A stretch of DNA of 64,000 bases from Theristus sp. LFF4_11. Its lineage: Eukaryota; Nematoda; Chromadorea; Monhysterida; Xyalidae. Made by a program: the position numbers and the translations under genes. Below are positions 12,501 through 22,800 of this stretch, one piece after another (within the stretch, counting starts at the first letter, position 1; the number at the start of each line of letters is the position of its first letter). The notes beneath the pieces are model-generated. The model was not told where the DNA came from, searched no databases, and saw only the letters and a program-made list of their open reading frames with translations. The DNA lies in assembly GCA_030248135.1 (NCBI GenBank), contig JASANC010005293.1, positions 28,561-92,560 of the forward strand. The letters are read 5' to 3'.

Positions 12501-13916
12501 ACATGTAATTGCGGCCATCTAAATGTGGCCTGAAAAGGCCTGAAGAGTTCCGGTCCGCTCATTATACTTTTGATACTTTTTGTTGAATGAAAGTTGCGAT
12601 ATTTTTATTTGAAGCTTCATTTGATCAACGTTGCACAAAAAGCGTGCACGCATGCGCATCTTTCTTTATTCGATGCGTATTTGAGTTGTTCTGTTGCGTT
12701 GCAACGAGACGCTACATCGTGATTGTGCAAAGCGAACAACAAACAACTTGCAAGCGCAGTTTACGCGCTACATCGTGATTGTGCAAAGCGAACAACAAAC
12801 AACTTGCAAGCGCAGTTTTCGCACACACTGCTTGCGTGCGCTGTGACTGTGTGTGTGCGCGCATGTACAGTATGCATGCGGCACATGTACCAAAAACGCA
12901 TGCGACAAGCCATTTTGTTTTGTATGGTGTGACTCCCGGCGACGCTTTATGAAGCTGAAATTTCACATGGATATACATTTTTTCGTAGATCTTTCAGAAT
13001 TACTTAGCAACTATACCCCACAAACGTTTCTAAAGTACCGAAAAACGTAAAAAACCACCAACCTCTGCAGTTTTTTAAAAATACAGAGCATGAAAAAACA
13101 TTTTCAACCCATAGTATAGAAACGAAAAATGTGCGCGAGCACAAGGGGAATCGATTGGTGTTTGATTTTTGTTAATAGCTTCAAGCAGAAGCGAGCTAGA
13201 GCAGTTTTACTACAAAAGGGTCGAAAATTAGGTTTTTCCTAATTTTGAAGCATAAAGAAGGCTTAGATTAAGATAAAAATATGATTTTCGAACTCAGGGC
13301 ATCAAGGCGGTTCGATTGGTCCTAAATTTGACTGAATTTGAAAACTTTTTTGAAATTGTGCCTAAGGAGGGTCGGTATTGTGAAAAAGCCTATCTTAAAA
13401 CGGGAAAGAAACCGGGTTTTTTACCTGGCAATATAAAAAACCGGTTTTTTACCAACTCTACACACGAGTATAGTTCAAAAAGACATTTCAAGTTCTAAAA
13501 ATTACGATTAATAAGAACGAAAAACGGGTCACTTTTGGTTTCACGACTCGTTGCGAAATTTCATGCTTGATTTCGCAGTTCAAAAGAGCGCGACTGACCC
13601 AGTCGTATTTCAGAGTTACTCGGGCCACTCCAACAATTTTGAATCGCTGCGGCAAGCACGAAAAAGTAGAACTACTTTCTCATATGTCCGCGCATTGAGT
13701 CGTAGAACGCAAGTAAGAAAAGAAAAGATCAATAATGGCGGCTTTGATGGATGGTTTGCTTTTGCAGAGAACGCAATCCCGATCAAGTCGTGGTTCAGTG
13801 ATCCAACGGACACTTGTCTACTGAATCTGCTGCCGTTCCTGGACTGTCTCAGGTTTACGAATGACGTTCGCTCCGTTCTGTGTCGCAATCTGCACGCGCA
13901 ACATCCAGCCTGGTGA
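3577..13916 (+). CDS. CTDNEP1: CTD nuclear envelope phosphatase 1 (Dullard) homologue; catalytic-motif exon not seen
   Basis: Known role of the family: a membrane-anchored HAD-type Ser/Thr phosphatase of the nuclear envelope and ER that dephosphorylates lipin. Visible exons are 3577-3675 (start MWTLVKN, then a hydrophobic anchor ending FVIRRQSRK), 3788-3854 ([18 protein letters not shown]), 8235-8351 ([22 protein letters not shown]), 8822-8933 ([23 protein letters not shown]) and 13768-13916 ([15 protein letters not shown] to the stop). These match the family closely and in order. The 60-70 residues that normally follow PLSP.. and include the DLDETL nucleophile motif are not found between 3855 and 8234. 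Exon 2 ends in phase 1 and the 8235 exon starts in phase 0, so a missing exon is required. The last intron is 4.8 kb and filled by nested transposons. The start was chosen because the anchor segment directly follows that ATG. Confidence 0.85.
4409..4745. repeat. Two-copy tandem duplication
   Basis: Two units of about 170 bp, each beginning GTTCGCCCTTTCAATTTTTA and running through ACACTTTC.CAGT.GAACAAAA and a TTTTTTGGGT-type stretch. The copies differ at many positions. They sit directly upstream of the 150-bp satellite inside the CTDNEP1 intron. Confidence 0.65.
4790..6890. repeat. Satellite array, about 14 units of ~150 bp
   Basis: The unit contains CAGGGTAATTCAATGCGCTG, TGAGCAACTCTAGATGCTGA and GGGCGAATCGGCCGTGGAAG. 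The word ATTCAATGCGCTGATCAC or a variant recurs near 4818, 4968, 5118, 5267, 5417, 5568, 5719, 5868, 6018, 6166, 6316, 6468, 6610 and 6748. Units near 5568 and 6468, six units apart, share the variant GCACTGATCCCGGA and ATACTGAATC. The outermost units are the most diverged. It lies in the CTDNEP1 intron where an exon is expected. Confidence 0.9.
6974..7763. mobile_element. Non-autonomous DNA transposon, ~137-bp terminal inverted repeats, TA-flanked
   Basis: The left end TCTAAAAATGCGGGAGACGC (6974 to about 7110) is the reverse complement of the right end (about 7627-7763). TA flanks both sides (6972-6973 and 7764-7765). The interior of about 515 bp has no transposase-like frame. A second, incomplete copy occupies 50891 to about 51716. 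Superfamily is uncertain; the TA flank would suit Tc1/mariner, but the long repeats are unusual for it. Confidence 0.8.
7860..8130. repeat. T/G homopolymer low-complexity block
   Basis: Runs of T, G and A up to 12 bases long with little unique sequence, just upstream of the CTDNEP1 exon at 8235. Homopolymer lengths here are likely unreliable. Confidence 0.6.
10802..11220. repeat. 56-bp tandem repeat, ~7.5 copies
   Basis: The unit begins GCGCTTGCAAGTTGTTTGTT and includes CACAATCACGATGTAGCGCG; starts at 10802, 10858 and 10914 give the period. About two reverse-complement units lie at 12710-12820 in the other arm of the same element, so the array has expanded on one side only. Open frames over it are repeat artefacts. 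Confidence 0.85.
11685..12138. mobile_element. TA-flanked MITE, family CCGTATTACC, copy 1
   Basis: Terminal inverted repeats CCGTATTACC/GGTAATACGG with TA on each side (11683-11684 and 12139-12140). The body has the words AATAAACCCCCATGGGGG near both ends and a conserved core around CACTGAATTCGCTGGGTATG. Further copies are at 34264-34711 and, truncated and reversed, 31834-31995. TA duplication suits a Tc1/mariner-mobilised MITE. It is nested in the TTAA element, which is nested in the hAT element, making three levels. Confidence 0.85.
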
Positions 13917-14126
13917 ACTGAAGTGAACTCCTAGTCTGAAAGCGGTACACAATTGTTTTCAACACAGTCATGTTGGCATAATCACCACAGCAGCAACACG
14001 CACACATAGCGTCAGGAGGAAAATCCGGATTTTTTTTAAATTAACAAATTTTAAGGAATGCTTTTTCAAACCGCCTAACCCAACGCACGCATAACGATAT
14101 TACACCGGTAGTACGCGTGTCACCGT

Positions 14127-14167
<41 letters not shown>

Positions 14168-17100
14168 CTGTGCCTGTGTGTTTGTGCATTTCTGGTTGTG
14201 CGCACAGGGTGCACCACTGTCTTCTCAGACCAGACTCACACCACACTACGGCGCTTACAATTGTTTCACACACCAAAGTTATTGGTGAGAAGAAGACAAA
14301 TAATGGATCTGAACTGTGAGCTGAAATTGTAGTGGCGGACTGGCTTAATTGGTCGCTCGTATGTTCCCATCTATTGAGTCACTGTGTCCCGGTGGAAATT
14401 TTCTGCAACCGCTTGTTGAAATTTTCTGCAACCGCTTGTTGAAGTTTTCTGCAACGTTTTTTAATTTGTTAAAAAACCATGTCCGTCATTATAATTTCAA
14501 AAAATTGTCATTTTCTCAACAGCAACTAGGCCGGAGCAAACAACACGGGAGCCCATTTTCGGCTTCGGTCGTTTCTATTTCACCCCGCTGAGTCTGTCTG
14601 TGTTACTATTTTCTTTTGGAATCGTGTGAGGTTTTTCTGAAGATGATGATTGTTTTTATTCGGAATGATTTTTTGCTTCGCTCTCAGATTTGTTGTTGAT
14701 CTAGTGTGTTGTACAGTGTTTTTCGAGTGTTCTTTTGTACCGAACTACTTTATAATAGTCACTTTTGCTGTTTTTGCATATTTGAATTCTGTTTTGTTGT
14801 TTGTTTCTTTTTCCGCTTTTTTTGTTTCGAATGTAGCTCTCTTTTTTGAACAAGATTGTCTATTGCTCGCTCGTTCTCTCTGTGTGTTTTTTTATTTCTC
14901 ACGTTGCTACGCTCAGTTTTTTGTGTCGTTTGTTTTTCCCTTGTTCTGTTGTTCATTGTGATCACTTGTTTGTTTGTTTGTTTTTTGCGGATTTTAGGTT
15001 CCCTCCCATTTTGATTCAGTCCCTGAGTACAGCCGAACACACATTTTGTTTTGAGCAAGGCAAGCAGCTGAGCTGATTTGCTGCATTCTGAACTCTTCGC
15101 AGTGATTTGATCTTACTATGTTGGGCAGGCAGTCAGTGTTCAGAATTGGAACTTTTAACACAAAAGTTGTTTTTGGTCAAATCAATCCAACCATCGAAAA
15201 TGACGAGTGCAAGTTCAAACGTAAAACCTCACGTTCAAACCGATATATCATTCAGTCTGTGCGAGTTTATGACACGTTCAGGTTTTGTTTAATGTATTTT
15301 TTAAGAACACAATGCACAAACACACTTGCCATGTAAATGTAGTTCCTTTTTACTCTACATAGAATGTTTATCAATTGATTTTTTTGACGTCTTTTGTTTT
15401 CTATTCAGATTTTTTTGAAGATCCCCTGCTACATTTTTTGTTGCAAATTGTGACTTTTTTTGTTTTTGAGTTCCTGGGCACCGAGTGATTTTTTGACTTT
15501 TGAGTATGATCTTTTTTTATTTTGGCACGAGACTCAATGCTCGCATAGATATGGATACAGCTCTATGTGTAATTCAAAATTGGCACCGTGGTCCGAGTCC
15601 CCCACATAAGGCTGTGTCACTTAGGCAATTTTGAATTGTCCCAAAAAAATTAAACCTTTAAAACTATGTAGTTTTCTTTCACGTCTGCAAATGCATTGAG
15701 TCGCAGAGCCAAAAAATTGATAGTACATAATTTTCGTTATAACAATCTATCACAGTCACTTACGAATTCATAATAATTTCACAAAGAGTTTTTAGTCAGT
15801 AGTTTGTTTATGTACAGTACAGTTCAATTGTCTGTCCCGACACATCTGTCGCATGGTGATTGGTGATAAGGTCCTAGTTTGAAGACGTTCACTCGATTAG
15901 TAAGACAGTATTGTTGCACAGTCAAACAAAACACACACACACGGCGCACACACATGCACAACATTCAGATGACATCGTGAGCGTTCATTTCGTTTGGTCG
16001 TACGCTGAGTGCACGACCGTCAGACTAGCACCTTATCGGCTGAATGCAGTCAATCGCCAAGACAGAGTTTACTTTTTTTGGTGTGTTTGGCTGTGTAACG
16101 TATGTCTGTTTGAACCAGTCACGTTCTCGCACAACACAAAGCATGCGAAACTTTGAATTACAGTCGGTATCAAAATGTAACGAGTTTGGTTGAGTTCAAA
16201 AACACGCCATTTGCGGCTCAGCGGGTTTGCTTGCAACTCCCGATCACGTTGTTCCTTCGGTTCAGGTTCAGACAAACATGCTGTAGATTGCCTATACTTC
16301 ACGAGTGTTTGTTTGTTGTTGCGCTTAGTCGTGGTGTCATACATACGTGTGTTCTCGGTTGTTGCGTGTATCGTGTTTTGTTCCGAGTTGTGGTCGTAGC
16401 CCCATGTTTTGTTTCAAATTTTTAATGGTTTTTGTTCGTTTAGAAACTTGGAACCAACACTGTGAACTTGAATGGCAATGGCAACCCCTAAATGATGTTT
16501 GCTTTTGGTTGGTGAAAAACAATTTTCAGCGTTGGTTATCAAGATTCTCAAATTGATCCACAATTGTTCCCGTGTCAGGTCGCGCTGTACTGCTTCTCCC
16601 GGTTGTTGTGATGTGTGGTGCAGTAACTTTAGTGGCATTCTTTTCTGAGAATAATTTCACGTAAAAAGATTTTTTTGTGTCGGTTAGTTTTTATTTTCTA
16701 ATTGATACCCTTGGAAACTACCCCAGAACCAGTTGTTGTTCGTTTTTTGTTGCAGATGCATTGGAGTAATTTTCAGGGTTCCTGGGATTCACTAAACCTT
16801 TGCTTCAGAGCTCAGAACTTTTGTGGTCAGAACTTTCAGTTTTTATGGCAATTTCCTTCAGTGGTCTTCATGTAAACTTGAAAATCTGAAATAGCGCCAA
16901 AGTGAATTGCCACAATTTCAAAGTATAACAAATACAAATCATATCTTGGAAGTGTTGCTATCTTTTTTTCGTTTTCACCTTTCATTTTCATTGATTAGAT
17001 GCCATTTAGTTTTTTGATACATTGTGGATTTCTGAACACGTTGCGTGTTTGGTTGAGTTGTCTGTGGCTGTTTTTATTGTTGTGCTGTTGTATATTTTGC

Positions 17101-17248
17101 GCTGATTTAAAACAAATAAAGTCTTGTCAAACAACAATGAACATACAACGCCTACCGATACGTTTTTCTTCATTCTTTTTGCTAATTTGGTGTTCAATCT
17201 TTAAAAACGTTTCAAAGACATTTCAAGATTATTGCTCACAACAAGTAA
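13917..17248. other. Intergenic stretch, no gene seen
   Basis: AT-rich sequence with T-runs. It contains a (GT)n microsatellite at about 14131-14163 and small local duplications (the word CAACCGCTTGTTGAA at about 14406-14450). Open frames here are short, low in complexity and show no family motif. Confidence 0.6.
14131..14163. repeat. (GT)n microsatellite
   Basis: An uninterrupted GT dinucleotide tract of about 33 bases. Confidence 0.9.
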
Positions 17249-18860
17249 AGGCCCGTTTAGCCGTCCGGACGTTGACGCACGTCGCCGTACAGACAGACAC
17301 GGACGCATAAACGATGACGTGAGATGAAGTGACGTGCCGCATGGTTTTAGAATTTTTGCTCGTTTATGCGTCCGTACGGCGACGTGCGTCGACGTGCAGA
17401 CAGATACGGACGCATAAACTATGACGTGCCGTGAAGTGTCGTGCCGTGACGTGCCGGATGGTTTTAGAATTTTTGCTCGTTTATGCGTCCGTACGGCGAC
17501 GTGCGTCGACGTGCAGACAGATACGGACGCATAAACGATGACGTGCCGTGAAGTGACGTGCCGGATGGTTTTAGAATTTTTGCTCGTTTATGCCCCTGTA
17601 CGGCGACGTGCGTCGACGTTCAGACAGATACGGACGCATAAACGATGACGTGACGTGCCGTGACGTGACGTTGTATTTTAGATTCTGCTCTAAAAAGCCG
17701 TACGTCACCAAGCAAAATTCAATAAAGTTATGTGCCAAATTGAAATTGAATATTTGCGACAACAACCAATTTTGACTGGAGAATGGAGATTGCAACTCAA
17801 ATTCGAAACAACCCACAGATTCAAGTCTTTTGAAATTTCGTCTTTCGCTCAAGTCTTTCGAGCAGTTCATTCAATGCAGAGCAGAAGAACAGGCGAAAAC
17901 ACATTGTTTTCCAACAGTGCGCGTGCACAAATAGTTTGCTGCGGCTGCACAATTGATATGGACTATACAGCCAGCGGCAATCATGGCAGCATGGCGCAGT
18001 GGTTAGTTGCTGGTTCGACTCGCAGACTGTGCAGATAAAAATTTTCACCTTTTTTTGCCGCACGACAAATTCTTTGGTGTTCTGTGGATTGCTATGATTT
18101 CAAAACAAAGTCACTCACAAATTTGCATTCTGCACTTCAGGCTCTGTTTTTTTTTGTGAATAGCCAGAGAATCAGCTAATTGGTGGGTGATCGTGATGCA
18201 TACATTTTGTCCAAACCAATCTCATCCTCCCCACAGCAATGCCTGCACAGAAAGCATGCATCACGTGACCACCAACCAATCAGCTGATTCCCTATAATTT
18301 AGAGTTCGACTGTGGAGTTCATGTGATGGCTGAAACTCACTGAATTAGTGAATTCACTGAATAAAAGCTAAACTGCTGAAATTTTTGTTTGAGAATACAG
18401 AAAATAATCAGAAAAAAATGTTTCATTTCAGGACGATAGTGAGTGAGCATGTGCTCACAATGAATAACAACAAAAGTAAACAAAATTGATAAAATTAAAC
18501 TTTGACGCACGGCTTTTTAGGGGAGAACCTAAAACCATCCGGCACGTCACGGCACGTCACGTCATTGTTTATGCGTCCGTATCTGTCTGAACGTCGACGC
18601 ACGTCGCCGTACAGGAGCATAAACGAGCGCGTGTTCTAAAACCATCCGGCACGTCACGGCACGTCACGTCATCGTTTATGTGTCCGTATCTGTCTGAACG
18701 TCGACGTACGTCGCCGTACAGGGGCATAAACGAGCGCGAGTTCTAAAACAAGACGTGACGTGCCGTGACGTGCCGGATTGCTCTTTTTTGCAGCATAAAC
18801 GAGGTTTGACGTGACGTGACGTGCCGTGCCGGATGCAAATACGGACGGCTAAACGGGCCT
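17249..18860. mobile_element. Fold-back element with GC-rich subterminal repeats, TAA-flanked
   Basis: Inverted termini AGGCCCGTTTAGCCGTCCG and its complement, with TAA directly repeated at 17246-17248 and 18861-18863. Inside each end are tandem units of roughly 120 bp rich in CGTACGGCGACGTGCGTCGA and ACGTGACGTGCCG words (17270-17690 and, inverted, 18520-18840). A 3-bp TWA duplication is typical of PIF/Harbinger elements, so that is the tentative class. The interior (17700-18500) carries no recognisable transposase and hosts another MITE. Confidence 0.75.
18150..18314. mobile_element. TA-type MITE, family CAGTCGAAC, degraded copy
   Basis: Inverted halves around GAATCAGCTAATTGG and ACCAATCAGCTGATTCCCTA, ending TTTAGAGTTCGACTG. 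The right terminus matches the intact copy at 22789-22971; the left terminus is eroded. It is nested in the TAA-flanked element. Confidence 0.65.
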
Positions 18861-19872
18861 TAAGAAAGAAAGAAAACGATGCTTGGTACAACAGAAACCC
18901 CAAAATATGTTTTTACATAAAAAGTCTGGAAACGTAGAAAGTTTCACTATCGTATCACTTGAATATTTGAGGGAAATTGAGTTTTTTGATGAACATATAA
19001 TGTCATGAATCGATATAAACACGGACAGTGTGTGAGTGTGCGGGTTAAATGGAATTTGCACGGCAAACAGATAACAAAAAGACATGTTGTTGTCGCCTTC
19101 AAAGCATTTCAAAAACGTGAAGAGCAAAACAAACTCGTGCGACATTTTTTTCATGTGGAACGTAAAATTACCCTTGCATGTAAAACTATCACATTTCAAA
19201 ATCCAATCAACACATGAAAATGGCAAAATTTGCGTGGTGATCCGCTGGGCTTTTCAATAATTTTTTATTGGAATGGATAGATTCTGGCATTTCAACGTGC
19301 AAAACAAAAACTTACAACAGAATCTCTGAATACTACAACACGATTTCCTTGGCACGACCAATGCGTGCATTCAAATGCTGCACACAGCGAAATCGCATGA
19401 GCGAGCCAGCCAATCAGCGCGTCAGCCTCGGGTGGTGTGTGTTTGAAGGCACGGTATTCACAGTCGAACAACATCAACAGTTGAGGTGTTCCAAACAAGT
19501 GCCAGTGCATGTCTGTGCTGCTATTTTTTGACAACATGCGGGTAACGTGCGTCGTGCATTGATGACACACTTCGTTTCACACAGCACATGATATAACAGA
19601 CAGTCACAATCAAACACACCGGCACTTTACGATTATGCCCACTGTGTGGCACCACCGGGAAAACGGTTGCTGCTATAATTGTTCTACACATACCGCCGTT
19701 TACTGCACACGTGCTGTGTAAAATGGACGCGTTTGTCATCATCCACTAAATTTGCTGCCAAAAAAAGACGAGAATAAAATAGCGAGTTGTTTTTTTTGGT
19801 GGCACAGCAACATTTTCCCCGTGACACATCACAAAATGCGCCACACCCAATTATTATTGCAGACCAACATAC

Positions 19873-22800
19873 TCAGTCATTATCAATTTGCATAGTGTCC
19901 AATTGGTGCGTCAGTCGCAGCAGATCGCCGAGCGACGTCAACGCCAGCTCCTCCCGTACGCTCTGATAAAACACGTTCGGCGACTTGTGGTACATCGTGC
20001 GCAACTCCAGCAACAGTTGCCCGTCGAATTGCGCGAACTTCTCGCGCACGTGTCCCAATTCACGCTGTGCGAGCCACGTCTGCACGTCCGCCTTCGACCA
20101 CCGACTGACCGGACCGCAGAGCGGATTGCTATCGGTCTCGTCGCCGGCAGTCTTGTCATGTTTATCGTTACTATTGACGCCAGTCTTCGGCAACTGCTCG
20201 CTGTCGTTGACGTCACCGTTCTCCTCCTGCTCCTCCTCCTCCTCTTCATGGGTATTGTCGAGCACTTCCTTGTTATCCTCAGACTTCGACGCCGATGCAG
20301 ACTCGTCTGTTGGTGTGTTTTGGTCGGATGGATTTGTTTGTTCCTTGTCGACATTGTCTTCCTTGAATGACGGAATGTTTTTTTGCAGAAAAGTTCAACA
20401 TTTGTTTTTTTACTGTGCAGTCAAGCTGCAGAAGCAGATTTATGTTAAAAAAACTGAAATTCCAGATCCAGAACACGCAAAGCACATGCGGTTTTGTGGG
20501 ATCTGGCACGCTGATTTCGCCGCATCGAGCTGGTTGAACCAATCAGTGAGCCCAATACAAAATCAAGCCAATCCGCTAAATTGCCGACAGATTCAAGTGA
20601 TCAATTCAACACAAGACACAAATTCAACACACAACACAAGTTCATACACACAATTCGTTGTTGTTTTCAACCAACCGGCTGCGACTGTTTCCGCCTGTTG
20701 TTCCCGTGCGACTGCTTCCCGTTACCGTCGGACGATCTCGTCTTATGACCGGAGCTGCCGTTTTTGTTGACGTGACCGGTGCGGTGTCCGCTCGTTGAGT
20801 GTTGTCTTGCATCTGCGTTCGTCAGAGAATTACGGCTTTGTTAGAGACCTTTTTAGCGCAAAGTGAATGTGAGTTTGGCACATCGATGTTTTTGGTGGCA
20901 ATCAGAGCCACTGTAAAATCGAGTATTGAAGTGAAACCGTACATACCATGATTATTCTCGACTTTCGACGATTTATCTTTGTGGTGATCGGAACGATTAT
21001 GACCTTTTCCCGAGCCTTTGTTGTCGACAGTTTTCTTCTTGTCGTCTTTGTCTTTTCCGTGTGATTCGGCGTTTGTTGTTGTGGTCTTGTGCAATTTCTC
21101 GCCTGCTGTTGAGTTTTGGTTGTCTTTCTCCGCAACAGCTGCATCGTCATTCGTTTCTTCCAACGTCTGTGTTTTATTTCACAACTTCAATTGCATTTCA
21201 CTAATGTTCTAAACCCATGAGTTTTCTAAAATTGCATGTCATGATGCGACTTTCGTTTTTGTTTATGGCGTTTCTTTTGTTTCAAGTGAATGTTATCAAT
21301 AATACCAACTTTTCCCACCAATTATCAACATCAATGTACAGTCGAACACTAAATTATAGGGAATCAGCTGATTGGTTTGCTGTGCAGGCATTGCTGAGGG
21401 GGAGGAGTTTGGTTTTCACAGAAAGCATGCATGCCGTAATCAATCACCAACGAATCAGTTGATTCCCTGTAACTTAGAGTTCGCAAAACCAACATGAAGC
21501 GCAGGCAACCGGCCACGTGGTCCCAATTCTTTGGTCAACTTGCGTAGACAAGTCGACACGTGCTCCGGTGTGAAGCAGTTGAAATACAGCCGGGTGCCGA
21601 TCAGTATGCCCAGCCAGCCTTGCGCTTTGAAATCTGCGAATCTAACCGGGATGATCGACTTTTGCAGTGAGAACGCGTATTCCGCTTCTGAAACAGAGAT
21701 TTGAAAAAAGAGATTGAAAATGACCGATCTTTTTGACAATTATACTAAACAAACGTTACAATTGCCCGCTCATACCTGCTCTGCAACTGGGACTGCTATA
21801 ATAACGCTCACTGAAGCAGATCAGAACAACGGCGGCACCCTCCACTGCAACTGCCATTGCTTCAAGTGTCGAGCCACCTGAATTAAAACAAAAACTCACA
21901 AAGACAAAAGCAAATATCGTTTTTGAATAGTGTTGATTCAGAAACTCACTCATACGATCCGCATCGATCCACGTCAGATAGCCCGCTTCCTTCAACGCTC
22001 GATTCAAGCTATACGCAATCTGCATAGCAAACACGGTGCTTTTGAAGAAAATAAAAAATAAAATAAATAAAAGATTCATTTTCAATAGAACAGAAAAGAG
22101 AAACGGGAAAAAATGGACCAACGTTCTTATGAACGTGGTTGTAGCTGATCATGATGTGCGGCGGCGGCGGCGTCGCTGGTGGCGGCATTGCAGCCGGCAG
22201 ACTTTCGCACAATTGTTTCGCATTGCCCGGCGTGCTGTGGCGCTTCTTTGAGCGGACGCTTCCCGCGCTTTTCTGCGACGGCAACGATCTGCGCATAATA
22301 ACGATTTTCTTCAAAATTTCCGAACGAAAAACAAATTCTCAAACTAAATGGAAATTTACAGCCATCGATTTAGTTATTAACGGGTATTAATTTGGTGAAA
22401 AATTGCACTTTGCGCTTGAGTGCCTGTCCGGCACGGGTATCTCGGAGAGTCGTGCGCGTTTGCCGGGCGCCGGACCCGAGTGTGCCCGTTTGTACTTTGC
22501 GTCGTGTTGCTCTCTCTGCTGTCGCTCGCGCATGTGCGGCAATTCGCCGTACAGATTCCACAGCGCACCGGTGGCGGCACGTGACACGATCGTGTTACTG
22601 TGGCAGCGCAGCGATTGGACGGCTGTGCGAACAGAAAACCGATTATCTATTTGTTTCATCGTTTGTTTTTGTTTGTTTCTGTTTTGTGTCCATTTGAATT
22701 TCACAATAATAATAGTGTGCGAACCAGGTAGTGCTCAGTGTTCAATTCAAGCGCCTCTGGTTAGCATTTCTCGTCTAAAAGCCAACTACAGTCGAACTCT

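Larger units (their letters stand above)
10211..13394. mobile_element. TTAA-flanked fold-back element with ~600-bp inverted repeats
   Basis: It begins GATAGGCTTTTT and ends AAAAAGCCTATC, with TTAA on both sides (10207-10210 and 13395-13398). The comparable hAT copy has a single TTAA at that point, so this is a clean target duplication. Long inverted repeats span about 10211-10910 and 12710-13394. The left arm holds a 56-bp tandem array. The middle (11220-12700) contains G/C-rich filler and a TA-flanked MITE. TTAA duplication is the hallmark of piggyBac-type elements, but the termini are not the usual CCC/GGG and no transposase is visible. Confidence 0.85.
9475..13460 (+). mobile_element. hAT-type non-autonomous element, split by a TTAA-flanked insertion
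   Basis: It starts TAGGGTTGGCACAGG and ends CCAACTCTA, so the terminal inverted repeats are TAGGGTTGG/TAGAGTTGG. An 8-bp direct repeat CACACGAG flanks it (9467-9474 and 13461-13468). Eight-base duplications and TAG-GTTGG ends are hAT features. The element proper is 9475-10210 plus 13395-13460 and matches the intact copy at 48455-49249. The rest is the nested element at 10211-13394. It lies in the last CTDNEP1 intron. The small open frame at 9811-10014 is repeated in each copy but resembles no transposase I know. Confidence 0.9.

Noticed and set aside
17979..18030. tRNA-like A-box and B-box (TGGCGCAGTGGTTAG, GGTTCGACTC)
   Set aside because: The two boxes are only a few bases apart, so there is no anticodon arm and no closing acceptor stem. 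At best it is a tRNA-derived remnant inside a transposon.
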